Notes: generated by a model not told the origin, from the letters alone. A stretch of 64,000 bases of DNA from Pedobacter ginsenosidimutans (GCF_001442625.1 NZ_LMZQ01000001.1:248001-312000), one strand, 5' to 3'. Shown: positions 36,920 to 46,923, counted from the stretch's first letter. Made by a program: numbers and translations.

Positions 36920-36967
36920 ATCAATTTTATAATGGATTTATGTATGCTCTTAAACAGTTTGCTACTG

Positions 36968-38221
36968 CTACTTTATATCGACTATCTTTCCTGATTTGAT
37001 GACCATATGGATAGCGCTTAGCTCTTTAATATCATTTAAAGGATCGCCGTTCAGCACCAGTAGATCCGCCATCTTACCGTTTTCAATTGTTCCGATGTTT
37101 TTTTCCTGTCCAATTACCCGGGCAGAAACAACAGTTGCGGACCTCAATGCATCTATGGTGCTAAAACCGCACTTATCTACAAAGGAATTTAACTCATCCA
37201 GCAATCTGGGATGAGCACTTTTTAAGTCTACAATCTGGTCGGTTCCAGCATTTATGGCCACACCTTCTTTATAAATCTTTTTCAACAATGTGAAAATCCA
37301 GGGATCGCGCTCCTCAGAAACGCAAAGTGTAGCATCGAGTATGCTATTATTGGCTTTCATAATATCTGAAAATGGCTTTATATCTAAAGTATTGATCACA
37401 CTATCTTTGTAACTAAGTGGCGTTTTTCTTTTGAAAAAGAGTGTGTCTGTAAGCAGGTTTTCTAACATAAATACGTGCGAAAGCACTTCCATACGGGAAG
37501 AAGCCACATCCATTGGATTTGCCGGGTACATCATTACGTGCCCCCAGGTTTTAAGCCCGTGTTGTTTTGCGGCAGCAACAACTTTTGGCAACAACACTTT
37601 ATCAAATGAATGATATAATTTAACGCCTGTTGCGCCACAAGCCTTTGCCTCTTTCATGGCGCTATCCAAATTGGTCTTTTCGGTAACCAACTGTCGCCAT
37701 GGCTCATAGGGTTCTTTATGGAGATTAATACCCCTGTTGTAGAACCAATCACCGGCCATTACCGCTGCAAAATATACGCTGGCTCCCTGACGCTTACCGC
37801 TGTTAATCGCACGCTGTGCTTCAAGCAGCGATGCACCATCGCCTGAGGCATCTCTCACCGAGGTTACCCCATGTTGCAGGTAGTAATTTAAATGACTGTA
37901 GGTATTTTCTATGTTGTTTTTAGTTTGCGCAGTGACATGAACGTGGCCGTCTATCAATCCCGGAATAAGATATTTTCCGGAGAGATCCACCACCTTCGCA
38001 TTTTTCCAGTTCTTCCGGCCATAATCTATACTCAGGATTTTGCTCTGGGAAATTGCAACATTCCTTCCTTTCCTATATCGACCTTTATTGATATCGAGCA
38101 CGTTTACATTTTTCAGTATCAGTAAAGCGGTATCTGCCGGCATTTTCGTTGCCAAAAGTAGCTCTGGGTTAGAGAAAAGAAAAATTGCGATTATGATGAG
38201 TGACTTTAATGTTGTTTTCAT
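36968..38221 (-). CDS. Exported metal-dependent amidohydrolase
   Basis: The protein is 417 residues from the ATG at 38221 (MKTTLKSLIIIAIFLFSNPE, signal-like). An upstream in-frame extension would run through a terminator-like hairpin. Amidohydrolase features: the metal motif LIDGHVHV (His93, His95), a second His in TWGHVMMYP, Asp in AGTDQIVDL, and the C-terminal GTIENGKMADLLVLNGDPL typical of imidazolonepropionase/prolidase-like enzymes. Exported members often cleave X-Pro or N-acyl amino acids; the exact substrate is unknown. With the adjacent zinc protease it fits stepwise degradation of a peptide-like ligand. Confidence 0.85.
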   Translation of the reverse strand: MKTTLKSLIIIAIFLFSNPELLLATKMPADTALLILKNVNVLDINKGRYRKGRNVAISQSKILSIDYGRKNWKNAKVVDLSGKYLIPGLIDGHVHVTAQTKNNIENTYSHLNYYLQHGVTSVRDASGDGASLLEAQRAINSGKRQGASVYFAAVMAGDWFYNRGINLHKEPYEPWRQLVTEKTNLDSAMKEAKACGATGVKLYHSFDKVLLPKVVAAAKQHGLKTWGHVMMYPANPMDVASSRMEVLSHVFMLENLLTDTLFFKRKTPLSYKDSVINTLDIKPFSDIMKANNSILDATLCVSEERDPWIFTLLKKIYKEGVAINAGTDQIVDLKSAHPRLLDELNSFVDKCGFSTIDALRSATVVSARVIGQEKNIGTIENGKMADLLVLNGDPLNDIKELSAIHMVIKSGKIVDIK

Positions 38222-38244
38222 ACATTTTTGATTAAGTAAATGAA

Positions 38245-38271
38245 AACGCAGAGGCATCCACCATCTGCGTT
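38245..38271 (-). terminator. Terminator-like hairpin between metalloprotease and amidohydrolase
   Basis: A perfect 8-bp stem (aacgcaga / tctgcgtt) with an 11-base loop sits in the 81-base spacer. On the minus strand it is followed by ttttcattt, a weak U-tract. It may attenuate transcription into the amidohydrolase and TlpA-like genes. It also argues for the shorter amidohydrolase start. Confidence 0.5.
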
Positions 38272-38302
38272 CCACATTATAACTACCTATTTAAAAAGCG
38301 AA

Positions 38303-40870
38303 CTAATAATTTAAGCCTGGAATTGAAGATTCGTTGATGATTTTATCCAACATCTGCTTCAGGTACTCTAAATGTATCCTGGTATCCCTATCTTTAGCTT
38401 TAGGAATGCCGCTGCCAATATCTTTTCTCAATTCCCTTAAGTGCGCAAATGCCAATGCCTTCACGTTTGAATAAAGTAGTACATCGGTTGGGGTAACAGC
38501 TGCTAAAATATTATCGATTGAGCCTTGAAGTGCGAAACGTTTATTGTACATCGTGATAATACTGCCTACATACATTTTTTGCAATGCCCTTCGATACTCA
38601 TCAGTTGGAGCACCTGTGTATAGTTCAGTAAAAATGCCTTTTTTCAAATCCGTCAACCATTCGGCAGGCGAATAAGCACCTTTACCATAATCTCTCTGAT
38701 TGATCATCATCCGGTATAATCTGGATTGCGAGGTAACCATTGCTACAGTTTCCTGCTGAATACGCTGAACGCTGTTACCGCTATACCCTGGTTCAATCTT
38801 GTTAAGGATATTTTTATCTAACAACCAGGTTGGTGTTTTAAAAATCTGTTCGTTAAAAAACTTTATAGACTCTTTTTGCTTAGCAAGACTAACCGGTTGA
38901 TAAATTGCACCAGGTTGATCTGATAATTTTTCAGTTACCATCACGCCCCCGAGGTTCTTTAACACATGGTTTGCGTAGCGGCTTAACTGTGCAACAGTTG
39001 CTTTGTACATCGTTGTAAGCTGAGTGTAATCTTCGCCTTCTTCACGGGTCCAGGCATCTAAATTTGGAACAATGCGTTTCAGGTTTTTTATACCATATAA
39101 ACTGGCTTTAATAGGATCATCGCCCAAATCTTCTGACTGAGATCTTGGGTCATAATCCCTTCCTTCGCCAGAAAACCATAACCTCTTATTCTTCGCCAAA
39201 CGATCTCTGGTAATAACATTAAGTATCTTCTGCTCGTCCTTTGCTGCTCCTGTTGCCGGGAAAGCCTTATAACCCCATTCTACTGCCCACTTATCGTAGT
39301 CGTTAATGCGTGGAAAAAGACCTTTTTCAGAAATCCCATCTTCGGGCTGTGCGACATAATTGAAACGGGCATAATCCATGATTGATGGGGTGTGTCCATT
39401 GGCTTCTACCCAGGCCTTATCTCTAAGCTTTTCTACAGGTACTGAGCTACTGGCCCCCATGTTGTGTCTCAAGCCAAGCGTATGCCCTACCTCATGAGAG
39501 GAAACAAAACGGATGAGCTGGCCCATTAATTCATCATCGAATTTATTTTTCCTGGCACGGGGATCTACCGCAGCACACTGGATCATGTACCAGTCGTGCA
39601 CCAATGTCATTACGTTGTGGTACCATCCAATGTGGCTTTCTAATATTTCGCCACTTCTTGGATCAGATACGTTTGGTCCGTAGGCATTAGCGTTTGACGA
39701 AGCAAAATACCTTACCACAGAATACCTGGCATCTTCCAGGCTCATGGTAGTATCGCTTTCAGGCCATTCCTTACCGATGATCGCGTTTTTAAAACCGGCC
39801 TGCTCAAATGCCTTCTGCCAATCGTTGATACCCGCAATCAGATAAGGTCTCCATTTTTTAGGCGTAGCCGGATCTATGTAGTAAATAATCTGTTTTTTAG
39901 GCTCTACCAACTCGCCGCTTTTGTATTTAGCCAGATCTTCTTCTTTAACTTCCAATCGCCAACGGTTCACAAATACCTCATCTTTAACCGACTGTTGATC
40001 GTCAGTAAATTTTTTGTAGCTGTTCACGAAATACCCTACTCTCGGGTCAGCATAACGTTTAGCCATTGGCGTTTCGGGCAGCAATAAAAATGAAGCATTG
40101 ATTTCCAAGGTAATCGCTCCGGCAATAACGGCTGCAGGCAAGTTGCCTCCGGTAGAATTATAAGTTCTAATGGTTCTAATTTCTGTGTTAATTGGAAAAG
40201 ATTTCACGCTCTTCACATAGGAGCGATCTGCTGCTGGCGCACCCATCCCGTAATTTTTCTTACTATCAGGATTAAAAGTTACCAGCGGGTTCTCGCTTAA
40301 TAGTAAATCGGTTACTTCAATTACAATTGATGCAGAATCCTTGCCCAATGCCTTAATTGGAAAGGAGGCCAGAATGGGATTGATATTTGAATTGCTTACT
40401 GCCTTTGAAATCATATCTGCAGAGTCTGCTACGCTCACTTGCGCTGCAACTCTCAAGAAAAGCCTGTTGTCTGGTCCTTGCTCCCAATAAATCATTCTCC
40501 TGCTAATTTCCTCTCCTCCAAAATTACCTGCGCCCGGTGTTGACCCACTTAATCGGGTTACCACAAGAATATCTTTTTTAAGAAGCTTCTTAGGAATTTC
40601 AAAAAAGTACTTTTCGGCAATTTTATGTACCGTCATTAAGCCTTTTTGTGAAACAGCTTTACTGGTAATGATATCCCGATAGGGCTTCAATGCATTTTTA
40701 ACGCTATCGGCCTTAGGTTTTGGCGCAGCTGTGCTGCTAGCTGTTTGAATTTTAGATTTACTTGGCTTTTTCCTGACCAATACGCAAGAGCTAATGCACA
40801 AAATAAGGCAAAACGCTATTACTCCCAAACTCGATAGCCTGGGCGTGTTTTTAAAAAATTTAGTATTCAT
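38303..40870 (-). CDS. Zinc-dependent metalloprotease, DUF5117/DUF4953 type
   Basis: This 855-residue lipoprotein has a lipobox, LILCISSCVLVRKK (Cys29). Residues about 70-300 match the DUF5117 region found before the protease. The catalytic domain has the extended metzincin zinc motif HEVGHTLGLRH (459-469), followed by the downstream Met-turn candidate SIMDYARFNYV. The C-terminal 350 residues are helical and belong to the DUF4953-type extension. It is probably exposed at the cell surface or in the periplasm. It is located 17 bases after SusD, so the SusCD pair presumably captures its peptide substrate or product. Family identity is strong; the substrate is unknown. Confidence 0.9.
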   Translation of the reverse strand: MNTKFFKNTPRLSSLGVIAFCLILCISSCVLVRKKPSKSKIQTASSTAAPKPKADSVKNALKPYRDIITSKAVSQKGLMTVHKIAEKYFFEIPKKLLKKDILVVTRLSGSTPGAGNFGGEEISRRMIYWEQGPDNRLFLRVAAQVSVADSADMISKAVSNSNINPILASFPIKALGKDSASIVIEVTDLLLSENPLVTFNPDSKKNYGMGAPAADRSYVKSVKSFPINTEIRTIRTYNSTGGNLPAAVIAGAITLEINASFLLLPETPMAKRYADPRVGYFVNSYKKFTDDQQSVKDEVFVNRWRLEVKEEDLAKYKSGELVEPKKQIIYYIDPATPKKWRPYLIAGINDWQKAFEQAGFKNAIIGKEWPESDTTMSLEDARYSVVRYFASSNANAYGPNVSDPRSGEILESHIGWYHNVMTLVHDWYMIQCAAVDPRARKNKFDDELMGQLIRFVSSHEVGHTLGLRHNMGASSSVPVEKLRDKAWVEANGHTPSIMDYARFNYVAQPEDGISEKGLFPRINDYDKWAVEWGYKAFPATGAAKDEQKILNVITRDRLAKNKRLWFSGEGRDYDPRSQSEDLGDDPIKASLYGIKNLKRIVPNLDAWTREEGEDYTQLTTMYKATVAQLSRYANHVLKNLGGVMVTEKLSDQPGAIYQPVSLAKQKESIKFFNEQIFKTPTWLLDKNILNKIEPGYSGNSVQRIQQETVAMVTSQSRLYRMMINQRDYGKGAYSPAEWLTDLKKGIFTELYTGAPTDEYRRALQKMYVGSIITMYNKRFALQGSIDNILAAVTPTDVLLYSNVKALAFAHLRELRKDIGSGIPKAKDRDTRIHLEYLKQMLDKIINESSIPGLNY

Positions 40871-40887
40871 ATTATTTTATTTCCAGA

Positions 40888-42285
40888 CTATTGTAACAAG
40901 TTTGGGTTAGTATTAAGGATAGATTGTGCAATGGGATAGAATTTAGCTTCTGGCTTCCAAGACGGCTTTAATGCACTTAACACGGCATCTGCCTGACCCG
41001 TTCTTTTAAGGTTAAACCAGCGAAATGCCTGTTCGCAGAAAAATTCTTTTCTGTATTCCAAAGCAATTTCCTGCAATAAAATGGTTGGATCAGTAGCTGT
41101 TAGTGCTCCTAAACCCGCTCTTTGCCTGGTTACGTTCAGATCACTAAGGGCACCGTTTATATTGGAATTAATTTTCACCCTTGCTTCGGCACGGATTAAA
41201 TACTGTTCGGCCAAACGTAAAATGATTTGAGATTCGGTAACATTGGCCGCCACAGCTTCTGCCTGGGTGCGGTACTTGAACTTGGCTGGAACGACGTAAA
41301 CGCTTCCTCCAATGGTCAGATCCCTCATCCACAAACTACGGCGTCTATCTGCTGTTCCTGTGAAAATATCAAGAAAAGTAGGGCGTAACTGAAAATTTAA
41401 TGCTGTCAGGGTATTGGAACTTGGAAGAAAAGAGGCCGTTTCGGTTGTATACTGGTTTGTTGCCTGTAATGGTTGAGGAAGCTGCCAAATGCTTTCTGTA
41501 CTGTTTTTCACAAATAGCGCTGTTCCCATGGTAGCGGTGGGTACCATACTATATAAATTGGCAGCTTGAATAACTTCTGTAGCATTGCTTTCAGCCAGTG
41601 GATAGTTCTCCGTATAAAGGTAAACCCTGGCCAATAATGCTGCTGCTGTAAACTTGTTTACCCCAATTCTATCTCCTTTGGTAAATGAATAGTCTGCAAG
41701 AAGATTAGCCTTTGCTTCATTAAGATCTGTAATAATTTGCTTGTAGATATTGGCAACCGTTTCGCGGGATTGGTAAGCAGTAGTATTTACATCTGTTTGC
41801 AGTACCAATGGCACAGCTCCATAAAAGTTGGCCATAATAAAATAGCAATAGGCACGCATTAACTTCGCTTCTGCCAGCATTTGTTTACTTACCGCTACAG
41901 ATGTACCTGAATACTTTGTTAAGCCTTCAATAATTGCGTTGGCACGGTAAATAACCTGATAAAAACCGGTAAAGGGTTCGGTAGATGCTGTTAATGCAAC
42001 ATAAGTATTTGCATTGAACTCTTGTAAATTTACAACCGATGCCAGATACCTAAGGTCATCTGCCATTAGCGAAGTATTAATGGGTAAACCAGTTGTTTGA
42101 AAGGTGATCTGTGCGAGTTGCCCATACATCCCTGATAGTGCGGATAGCGCTGTTCTGTCTTGGGTAAATATTGCCGCCGATGGAGTTTCGTTCAACGGGG
42201 GTTTAATTTCAATCATTTTCTCGCATCCCATAAGGAATATGGCCACCAGGCCAATAATATATTTGGTATATATGCTAGCTTTCAT
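40888..42285 (-). CDS. SusD/RagB-family lipoprotein (peptidase unit)
   Basis: The protein is 465 residues from the ATG at 42285 (MKASIYTKYIIGLVAIFLMG, lipid Cys21). An in-frame ATG at 42309 would overlap the susC stop. SusD features: MLAEAKLMRAYCYFIMANFYG, ALLARVYLYTENYPLAESNA, LRLAEQYLIRAEARVK and the C-terminal EYRKEFFCEQAFRWFNLKR. It acts as the surface lid for the STN-SusC encoded just upstream. Ligand unknown; the following protease and amidohydrolase genes suggest a peptide or peptide-like compound. Confidence 0.92.
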   Translation of the reverse strand: MKASIYTKYIIGLVAIFLMGCEKMIEIKPPLNETPSAAIFTQDRTALSALSGMYGQLAQITFQTTGLPINTSLMADDLRYLASVVNLQEFNANTYVALTASTEPFTGFYQVIYRANAIIEGLTKYSGTSVAVSKQMLAEAKLMRAYCYFIMANFYGAVPLVLQTDVNTTAYQSRETVANIYKQIITDLNEAKANLLADYSFTKGDRIGVNKFTAAALLARVYLYTENYPLAESNATEVIQAANLYSMVPTATMGTALFVKNSTESIWQLPQPLQATNQYTTETASFLPSSNTLTALNFQLRPTFLDIFTGTADRRRSLWMRDLTIGGSVYVVPAKFKYRTQAEAVAANVTESQIILRLAEQYLIRAEARVKINSNINGALSDLNVTRQRAGLGALTATDPTILLQEIALEYRKEFFCEQAFRWFNLKRTGQADAVLSALKPSWKPEAKFYPIAQSILNTNPNLLQ

Positions 42286-42296
42286 TCTCTTTATAT

Positions 42297-45200
42297 TTAA
42301 AATGTACATTGTAAACCTGCAGTAATGGTTCGAAGTGGTGGAGTTGCTGCGCCTTGCGACTCAGGATCATAACCATCGTAATTGGTGATCGTAAATAAAT
42401 TCTGTCCCTGAACGTAAAATCTTATGCTTTGCGCCTTGATTTTTGAAAGCAAACTGGCTGGTAGGGAATAAGAGAGGCTAACGTTTTTCAGCTTGATGAA
42501 GGATGCATCCACAATGTTGGCATCCGAAGCAGAATAATTTAAAAAGGCTGAATAGGCGGCAGATCCCTGAGTGCTTCTGGCATCCTGGGTGACCAATTTA
42601 TCCTGAGATCCTAGTGCGATATAATCCCGCATCACCGAAGCCGATGCATTATAAGGAAAACCAGGAGGATAAAAAGTAGCTGCAAACATATTTTTACTTT
42701 TTTGCTTCACAAACTGAAAAGTAAAATCAAGATTAATGCCTTTGTAAGTAAGTGAATTTGTTAAGCCGCCGAAATAATCAGGATAACTTGTACCTACATA
42801 GTATTGATCTCCACGACCCGTATCTAAAAAGCCCGTACTCAATACACCGTTCCCATTCAAATCTGCAAAATCTGGCAATCCGGTCGTTGGATTTATTCCC
42901 GTATATTTTAATGTATAAAACGAGGCCAAAGGTCTTCCTACAACATATCTGGTAAAATAACTGGTTTTATCTATGTCAGGATACGATAAAAGCTTATTCC
43001 TGTTTTTGGAGATATTGAAGGTAGAAGTCCATTTAAAATCTTTCTTCCTGATGTTTGTACTGCTCAAAGAAAATTCTAAACCACTATTTTGAACATTGGC
43101 AGGAAGATTGGCCTGATAGCTGGGAAAACCAGTTTGAGGACTTATCGGAAAATCCAATAATTGGTTTCCGGTACGATTTCTATACGTTGCTGCCGTTAAG
43201 GATAATCTATCATCTAGAAAGCCTAATTCTAACGCAACTTCCAGTTTCTTAGTTTCTTCCCACCTAAATTCATTGTTTGCAATCCTGGAAGGTTGAAGGC
43301 CAACATAGCCGTTGTATACATAAGGAGAAGAGGAGTAGCTATCATAATATTGGTAGTTGCCTATCTCATCGTTACCAACAATACCATAACTACCTCTTAA
43401 TTTACCGAAACTGAACCAGCTCAGCTTATTTTTCAGGAAACGCTCTTCAGAAAAAATCCATGCACTGCCAACAGAGCCAAAGTTCCCAAAACGATTGTCA
43501 GGTCCAAATCTGGAAGAGCCATCACGTCTAAATGATATATTAGCGATATATTTATTCTGAATATTATAATTCACACGACCGAATACCGAAGCGTATTTAA
43601 AGTCACTTGAGCCACTCGTAATTGTTCTTGTTGCTGCCGATCCGATGTTAGATAAAAATTCATCAGACGGAAAATCCCTGGCGTTAACACTATAGGGTTG
43701 TTTCGACTGTTTAAACTGCCATGATCCGCCAGCCAGGGCTTCCAGGTTGCCTTTCCAAAGCGCCGTTTTATAAGTTACCTGCGGCTCAAAGATATAATTG
43801 TTCGTATAAACATATGATTCTATTACAGAGCCTGTTGTTGGCGGATTAGCGCCCAAGTTGTTTAGTGAACTTAACGGACGAACAGCCGTGGTCCTCATAT
43901 CTGTTTTACTGTAACCCAAAGATGCCTTCACATCCAATCCTTTTAATACCGTATACTTCAGGTTAAGGTTAGTTAAAAAGTTACTACCCCTGGCATCATT
44001 ACTTTGCAAAAGAAAGCCTAATGGGTTGTTAAAACCAGATGCCCAATATAATGAGCCATCTGGATTGTACAAAGGAAAGTTTGGCGGCAGGTTGTAAGCG
44101 TAGTTGCCAATCTCTGTGATCGCAATATCATTCTTATCGGCTGAGTACATCGATGAAACCGATAAAGCAAAGCGCTGATCTACAGAAGAGTGATTAAAAT
44201 TCAAATGTGCACCTCCTCTTTGATACGATTGCTCTCCAGGATAAATATTGGTTTCTTTGTGGAATGTTCCGCTCAAATAGAAATTAGTACGTACATCACC
44301 ACCAGAAATACTGGAAGTAATATCATGTGTGCGGGCTGTGTTTCCAAGTAAAATTTTGGGGAAATTCTGATCGAGATTAGGATCCCATGTTAAGTCGGCA
44401 TCAAAAGCGCCTGGAACAGCCGCGGGGTTGTTAGCAAACGCCTTTCTTCTTAATGCCATATATTCTGTTGTACTTAACAACTCCACATAGTTTGCTACTT
44501 TAGACATACCGGTATTAGCGTTTACAGAAAACTGGGTTTTTCCCGCCCTCCCCTTTTTAGTGGTGATGAGGATTACTCCATTTGCGCCCCGTGAGCCGTA
44601 AATTGCCGTAGCATCAGCATCTTTTAGCACTTCTATGCTTTCAATATCAGAAGGGTTGATGATATTCATCGGGCTGGTATTACCCTCTGCAGACAGGGCT
44701 GCTGTACCTGTAGCCGCAGCGCTGATAGGCTCGGAAAGGAACGGTACTCCGTCAATTACATAAAAAGGGCGGTTTACTTTTCCAACAGAATTAACTCCTC
44801 TTATCTGAATGTTGATAGCTGCACCAGGAAGTCCGTTGGTTTGTGTGATGGTTACTCCGGCCAGTCTGCCCTGCAAGGTCTGTAGTGCATTGGTTACCGG
44901 TTGTCTTTCAATATCTGCCGCACTAATGCCTACTTGAGATCCTGTGCTTAGTCTTTTGGTTGTTGTGCCATAGCCAATGATCATCACTTCATCAAGTTTG
45001 GCCGGATCAAGCTCCATTCTCACTTCCATTTTAGCCTGAGCTGGCAATTCCTTAGTTTTATAACCTACATAGCTAAATATCAGGATGGGATTTTCATCCT
45101 TTGAAGAAATGAAAAAGCGGCCGTTGTTCCCTGCAATAATTGTACGATTGGTTCCTTTCAATTTTATGATTACCCCAGGCAGAGGCTTACCCTGCTCATC

Positions 45201-45617
45201 TAAAACCGTCCCAACCACTTCGGTATCCTGAAAATAGTCCGAAATCTGATTAATCAAATTACGTTCCTGTACGATTACGGTTTTATCTTCTATAGCGTAT
45301 GTTAAGTTTTGATTAGCAAAACAGGCTTTCAAGGCCTCTGCTACGCTTACACCCTGAAGTTTAACAGTAACTGGTTTAGCTTTTTCCATCATTCGCATAT
45401 CAAATACGAAATCATATCCGCTTTGCGCCCTGATTGATTTAAATACAGATTCTAAATCCGCATTCCGCTGAATCAATGTGATTTTCTGAGCAGATGTAGA
45501 AGCGGTTACCTGCATCATGATGCCAAATATAAAGATGGTAACTAAACGCATAATACGGCGAATTTGTTGGACATGCCCCGAAAGGCCACCCATATTGGTA
45601 GTAAAAATTTTGTACAT
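42297..45617 (-). CDS. STN-domain SusC/RagA transporter (peptidase unit)
   Basis: The 1106-residue TonB-dependent barrel has a signal ending TASTSAQ. Then come an STN domain (about residues 46-112, ITLIQRNADLESVFKSIRAQ), a carboxypeptidase-D-like domain (GTVLDEQGKPLPGVIIKLKG), a TonB-box-like DEVMIIGYGTTTKR and the plug motif DADATAIYGSRGANGVILIT. The barrel ends TITAGLQCTF. The STN domain couples it to the FecR/sigma pair directly upstream. It is homologous in plan to the SusC at 29494-33078, but the barrels differ enough that their ligands probably differ. Confidence 0.94.
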   Translation of the reverse strand: MYKIFTTNMGGLSGHVQQIRRIMRLVTIFIFGIMMQVTASTSAQKITLIQRNADLESVFKSIRAQSGYDFVFDMRMMEKAKPVTVKLQGVSVAEALKACFANQNLTYAIEDKTVIVQERNLINQISDYFQDTEVVGTVLDEQGKPLPGVIIKLKGTNRTIIAGNNGRFFISSKDENPILIFSYVGYKTKELPAQAKMEVRMELDPAKLDEVMIIGYGTTTKRLSTGSQVGISAADIERQPVTNALQTLQGRLAGVTITQTNGLPGAAINIQIRGVNSVGKVNRPFYVIDGVPFLSEPISAAATGTAALSAEGNTSPMNIINPSDIESIEVLKDADATAIYGSRGANGVILITTKKGRAGKTQFSVNANTGMSKVANYVELLSTTEYMALRRKAFANNPAAVPGAFDADLTWDPNLDQNFPKILLGNTARTHDITSSISGGDVRTNFYLSGTFHKETNIYPGEQSYQRGGAHLNFNHSSVDQRFALSVSSMYSADKNDIAITEIGNYAYNLPPNFPLYNPDGSLYWASGFNNPLGFLLQSNDARGSNFLTNLNLKYTVLKGLDVKASLGYSKTDMRTTAVRPLSSLNNLGANPPTTGSVIESYVYTNNYIFEPQVTYKTALWKGNLEALAGGSWQFKQSKQPYSVNARDFPSDEFLSNIGSAATRTITSGSSDFKYASVFGRVNYNIQNKYIANISFRRDGSSRFGPDNRFGNFGSVGSAWIFSEERFLKNKLSWFSFGKLRGSYGIVGNDEIGNYQYYDSYSSSPYVYNGYVGLQPSRIANNEFRWEETKKLEVALELGFLDDRLSLTAATYRNRTGNQLLDFPISPQTGFPSYQANLPANVQNSGLEFSLSSTNIRKKDFKWTSTFNISKNRNKLLSYPDIDKTSYFTRYVVGRPLASFYTLKYTGINPTTGLPDFADLNGNGVLSTGFLDTGRGDQYYVGTSYPDYFGGLTNSLTYKGINLDFTFQFVKQKSKNMFAATFYPPGFPYNASASVMRDYIALGSQDKLVTQDARSTQGSAAYSAFLNYSASDANIVDASFIKLKNVSLSYSLPASLLSKIKAQSIRFYVQGQNLFTITNYDGYDPESQGAATPPLRTITAGLQCTF

Positions 45618-45674
45618 TTGTTTGGTTTAAGTTGAAGATTCTCAATAGTTCTGAAAGCTTAAAATCATTCTACG

Positions 45675-45698
45675 CCAGGGGTGTTCCACCACCTCTGG
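45675..45698. repeat. Hairpin between FecR and susC (unit 3)
   Basis: A 9-bp stem (ccaggggtg / cacctctgg, one G-T pair) has a 6-base loop ttccac. It stands in the FecR-susC spacer, 58 bases before the susC ATG. As in unit 2, the sense-strand hairpin starts with ccaga and ends with ctggc, and a T-run follows only on the opposite strand. Confidence 0.55.
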
Positions 45699-45729
45699 TT
45701 TTTAATTTTAAGCTCAATTTTAATCGTTT

Positions 45730-46923
45730 TTATTTTGTTACGGTTACCCTCCTTCCTTCAAGCTTAAAGTGAACACCGCCAGTTTTTTGAATTAATTTCA
45801 AAACTGACGATATATTTTTATCTCTTGAGATCCATCCGCCTAGCTTTACTGTGCTGGGTGCAGACTGATCATATATAATTTCTACATCATACCATCTTGC
45901 AATTTTCCTCATTGTGGTCCTGAAATCACTGGTTTTAAGGTTAAACTCATTATTTTTCCAATCCACAAAAGCAGTAGTATCAACATCCCTAACCTCAAGG
46001 GTCTTACTAAAGCTTATCGCCTGTTGTCCTGGACGAAGAATGGCATCACTGTTTACCTGTACCCTACCTTCGAGCAGTGTAGTCCTGACGCTTGACTCAT
46101 CGGCATAAGCATTTACATTGAAATGCGTACCCAGTACCGTAACTTTTTGCCGGTCGGTGCTAACTATAAATGGCTGTGACTTACCTTTTCCGTCCGACAC
46201 CTTCTTAACTGCGAAATAAGCTTCACCCTCTAATTTTATCAACCTGGCACCTGCATGAGCAAAAGATGTTGGGTAAGTAATCGACGAAGATGCATTGAGC
46301 CAGACCTGGGTACTGTCGGGGAGTAATACTTTATATCTACCACCTCTGGGCGTGCTAATGGTATTGTATTCAACTACGGCCGTTTCGGTGTCACCCAGTT
46401 TCATATAAACCAATTCTCCATTTCCCTGTTTTGAAATACTGGCGCCATACTGTTTGATTTTGTCCTGACCGGCATGAAGGGTATCCAGATAAACTTCGGT
46501 TCCGTTGGCAAGTTTTAGCGTAGCTCTGTCCCTACCCGGCGCAATATCAACTGACCCCGCGGCGATTTCGATGTGTCCGGCATTTTTAGCTTTTTGTGAA
46601 AACACGAAAAAGACCAGGGCCGGCACCAATAAAACGACTGCCGCTGCAATCCATCTACGGTATATTTTGAATGAAATCTTATGATTTGAGGGCTCAGATA
46701 AACGAAGGTTACGTATGGAGAGCAAAATCCTATCCAGGCTTTCTTCTTCACCCGGGACAGGATGAGATTCCCGTTCATCCATGAATTCAGCCACCATCTG
46801 CTCAAGTTCACCGTCAGAGAGATGCTCCATTTTCTGCAAAAGTTCAGAGATTTCTTTTGCAGGCAAACGATTATCCAAAAATTTTGAGTAGATACTATGT
46901 ATATTTTGATTTTTATGTTCCAA
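45730..46923 (-). CDS. FecR-family anti-sigma factor (unit 3)
   Basis: This 397-residue protein has a cytoplasmic sigma-binding part (about 1-85), a membrane helix (WIAAAVVLLVPALVFFVFSQ, about 90-110), a periplasmic FecR domain (RYKVLLPDSTQVWLNASSSI, LEGEAYFAVKKV, VLGTHFNVNAYADE) and a C-terminal domain ending KLEGRRVTVTK. It is predicted to restrain the sigma factor encoded 75 bases upstream and to respond to the STN domain of the SusC encoded downstream. Same size and layout as the unit 2 FecR. Confidence 0.93.
   Translation of the reverse strand: MEHKNQNIHSIYSKFLDNRLPAKEISELLQKMEHLSDGELEQMVAEFMDERESHPVPGEEESLDRILLSIRNLRLSEPSNHKISFKIYRRWIAAAVVLLVPALVFFVFSQKAKNAGHIEIAAGSVDIAPGRDRATLKLANGTEVYLDTLHAGQDKIKQYGASISKQGNGELVYMKLGDTETAVVEYNTISTPRGGRYKVLLPDSTQVWLNASSSITYPTSFAHAGARLIKLEGEAYFAVKKVSDGKGKSQPFIVSTDRQKVTVLGTHFNVNAYADESSVRTTLLEGRVQVNSDAILRPGQQAISFSKTLEVRDVDTTAFVDWKNNEFNLKTSDFRTTMRKIARWYDVEIIYDQSAPSTVKLGGWISRDKNISSVLKLIQKTGGVHFKLEGRRVTVTK

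Noticed and set aside
16729..44590. Recurrent DNA stretch encoding YGSRGANGV in the SusC genes (and its IWGIKAANGV variant)
   Set aside because: This is the conserved plug motif of SusC proteins, not a repeat element or recombination site.
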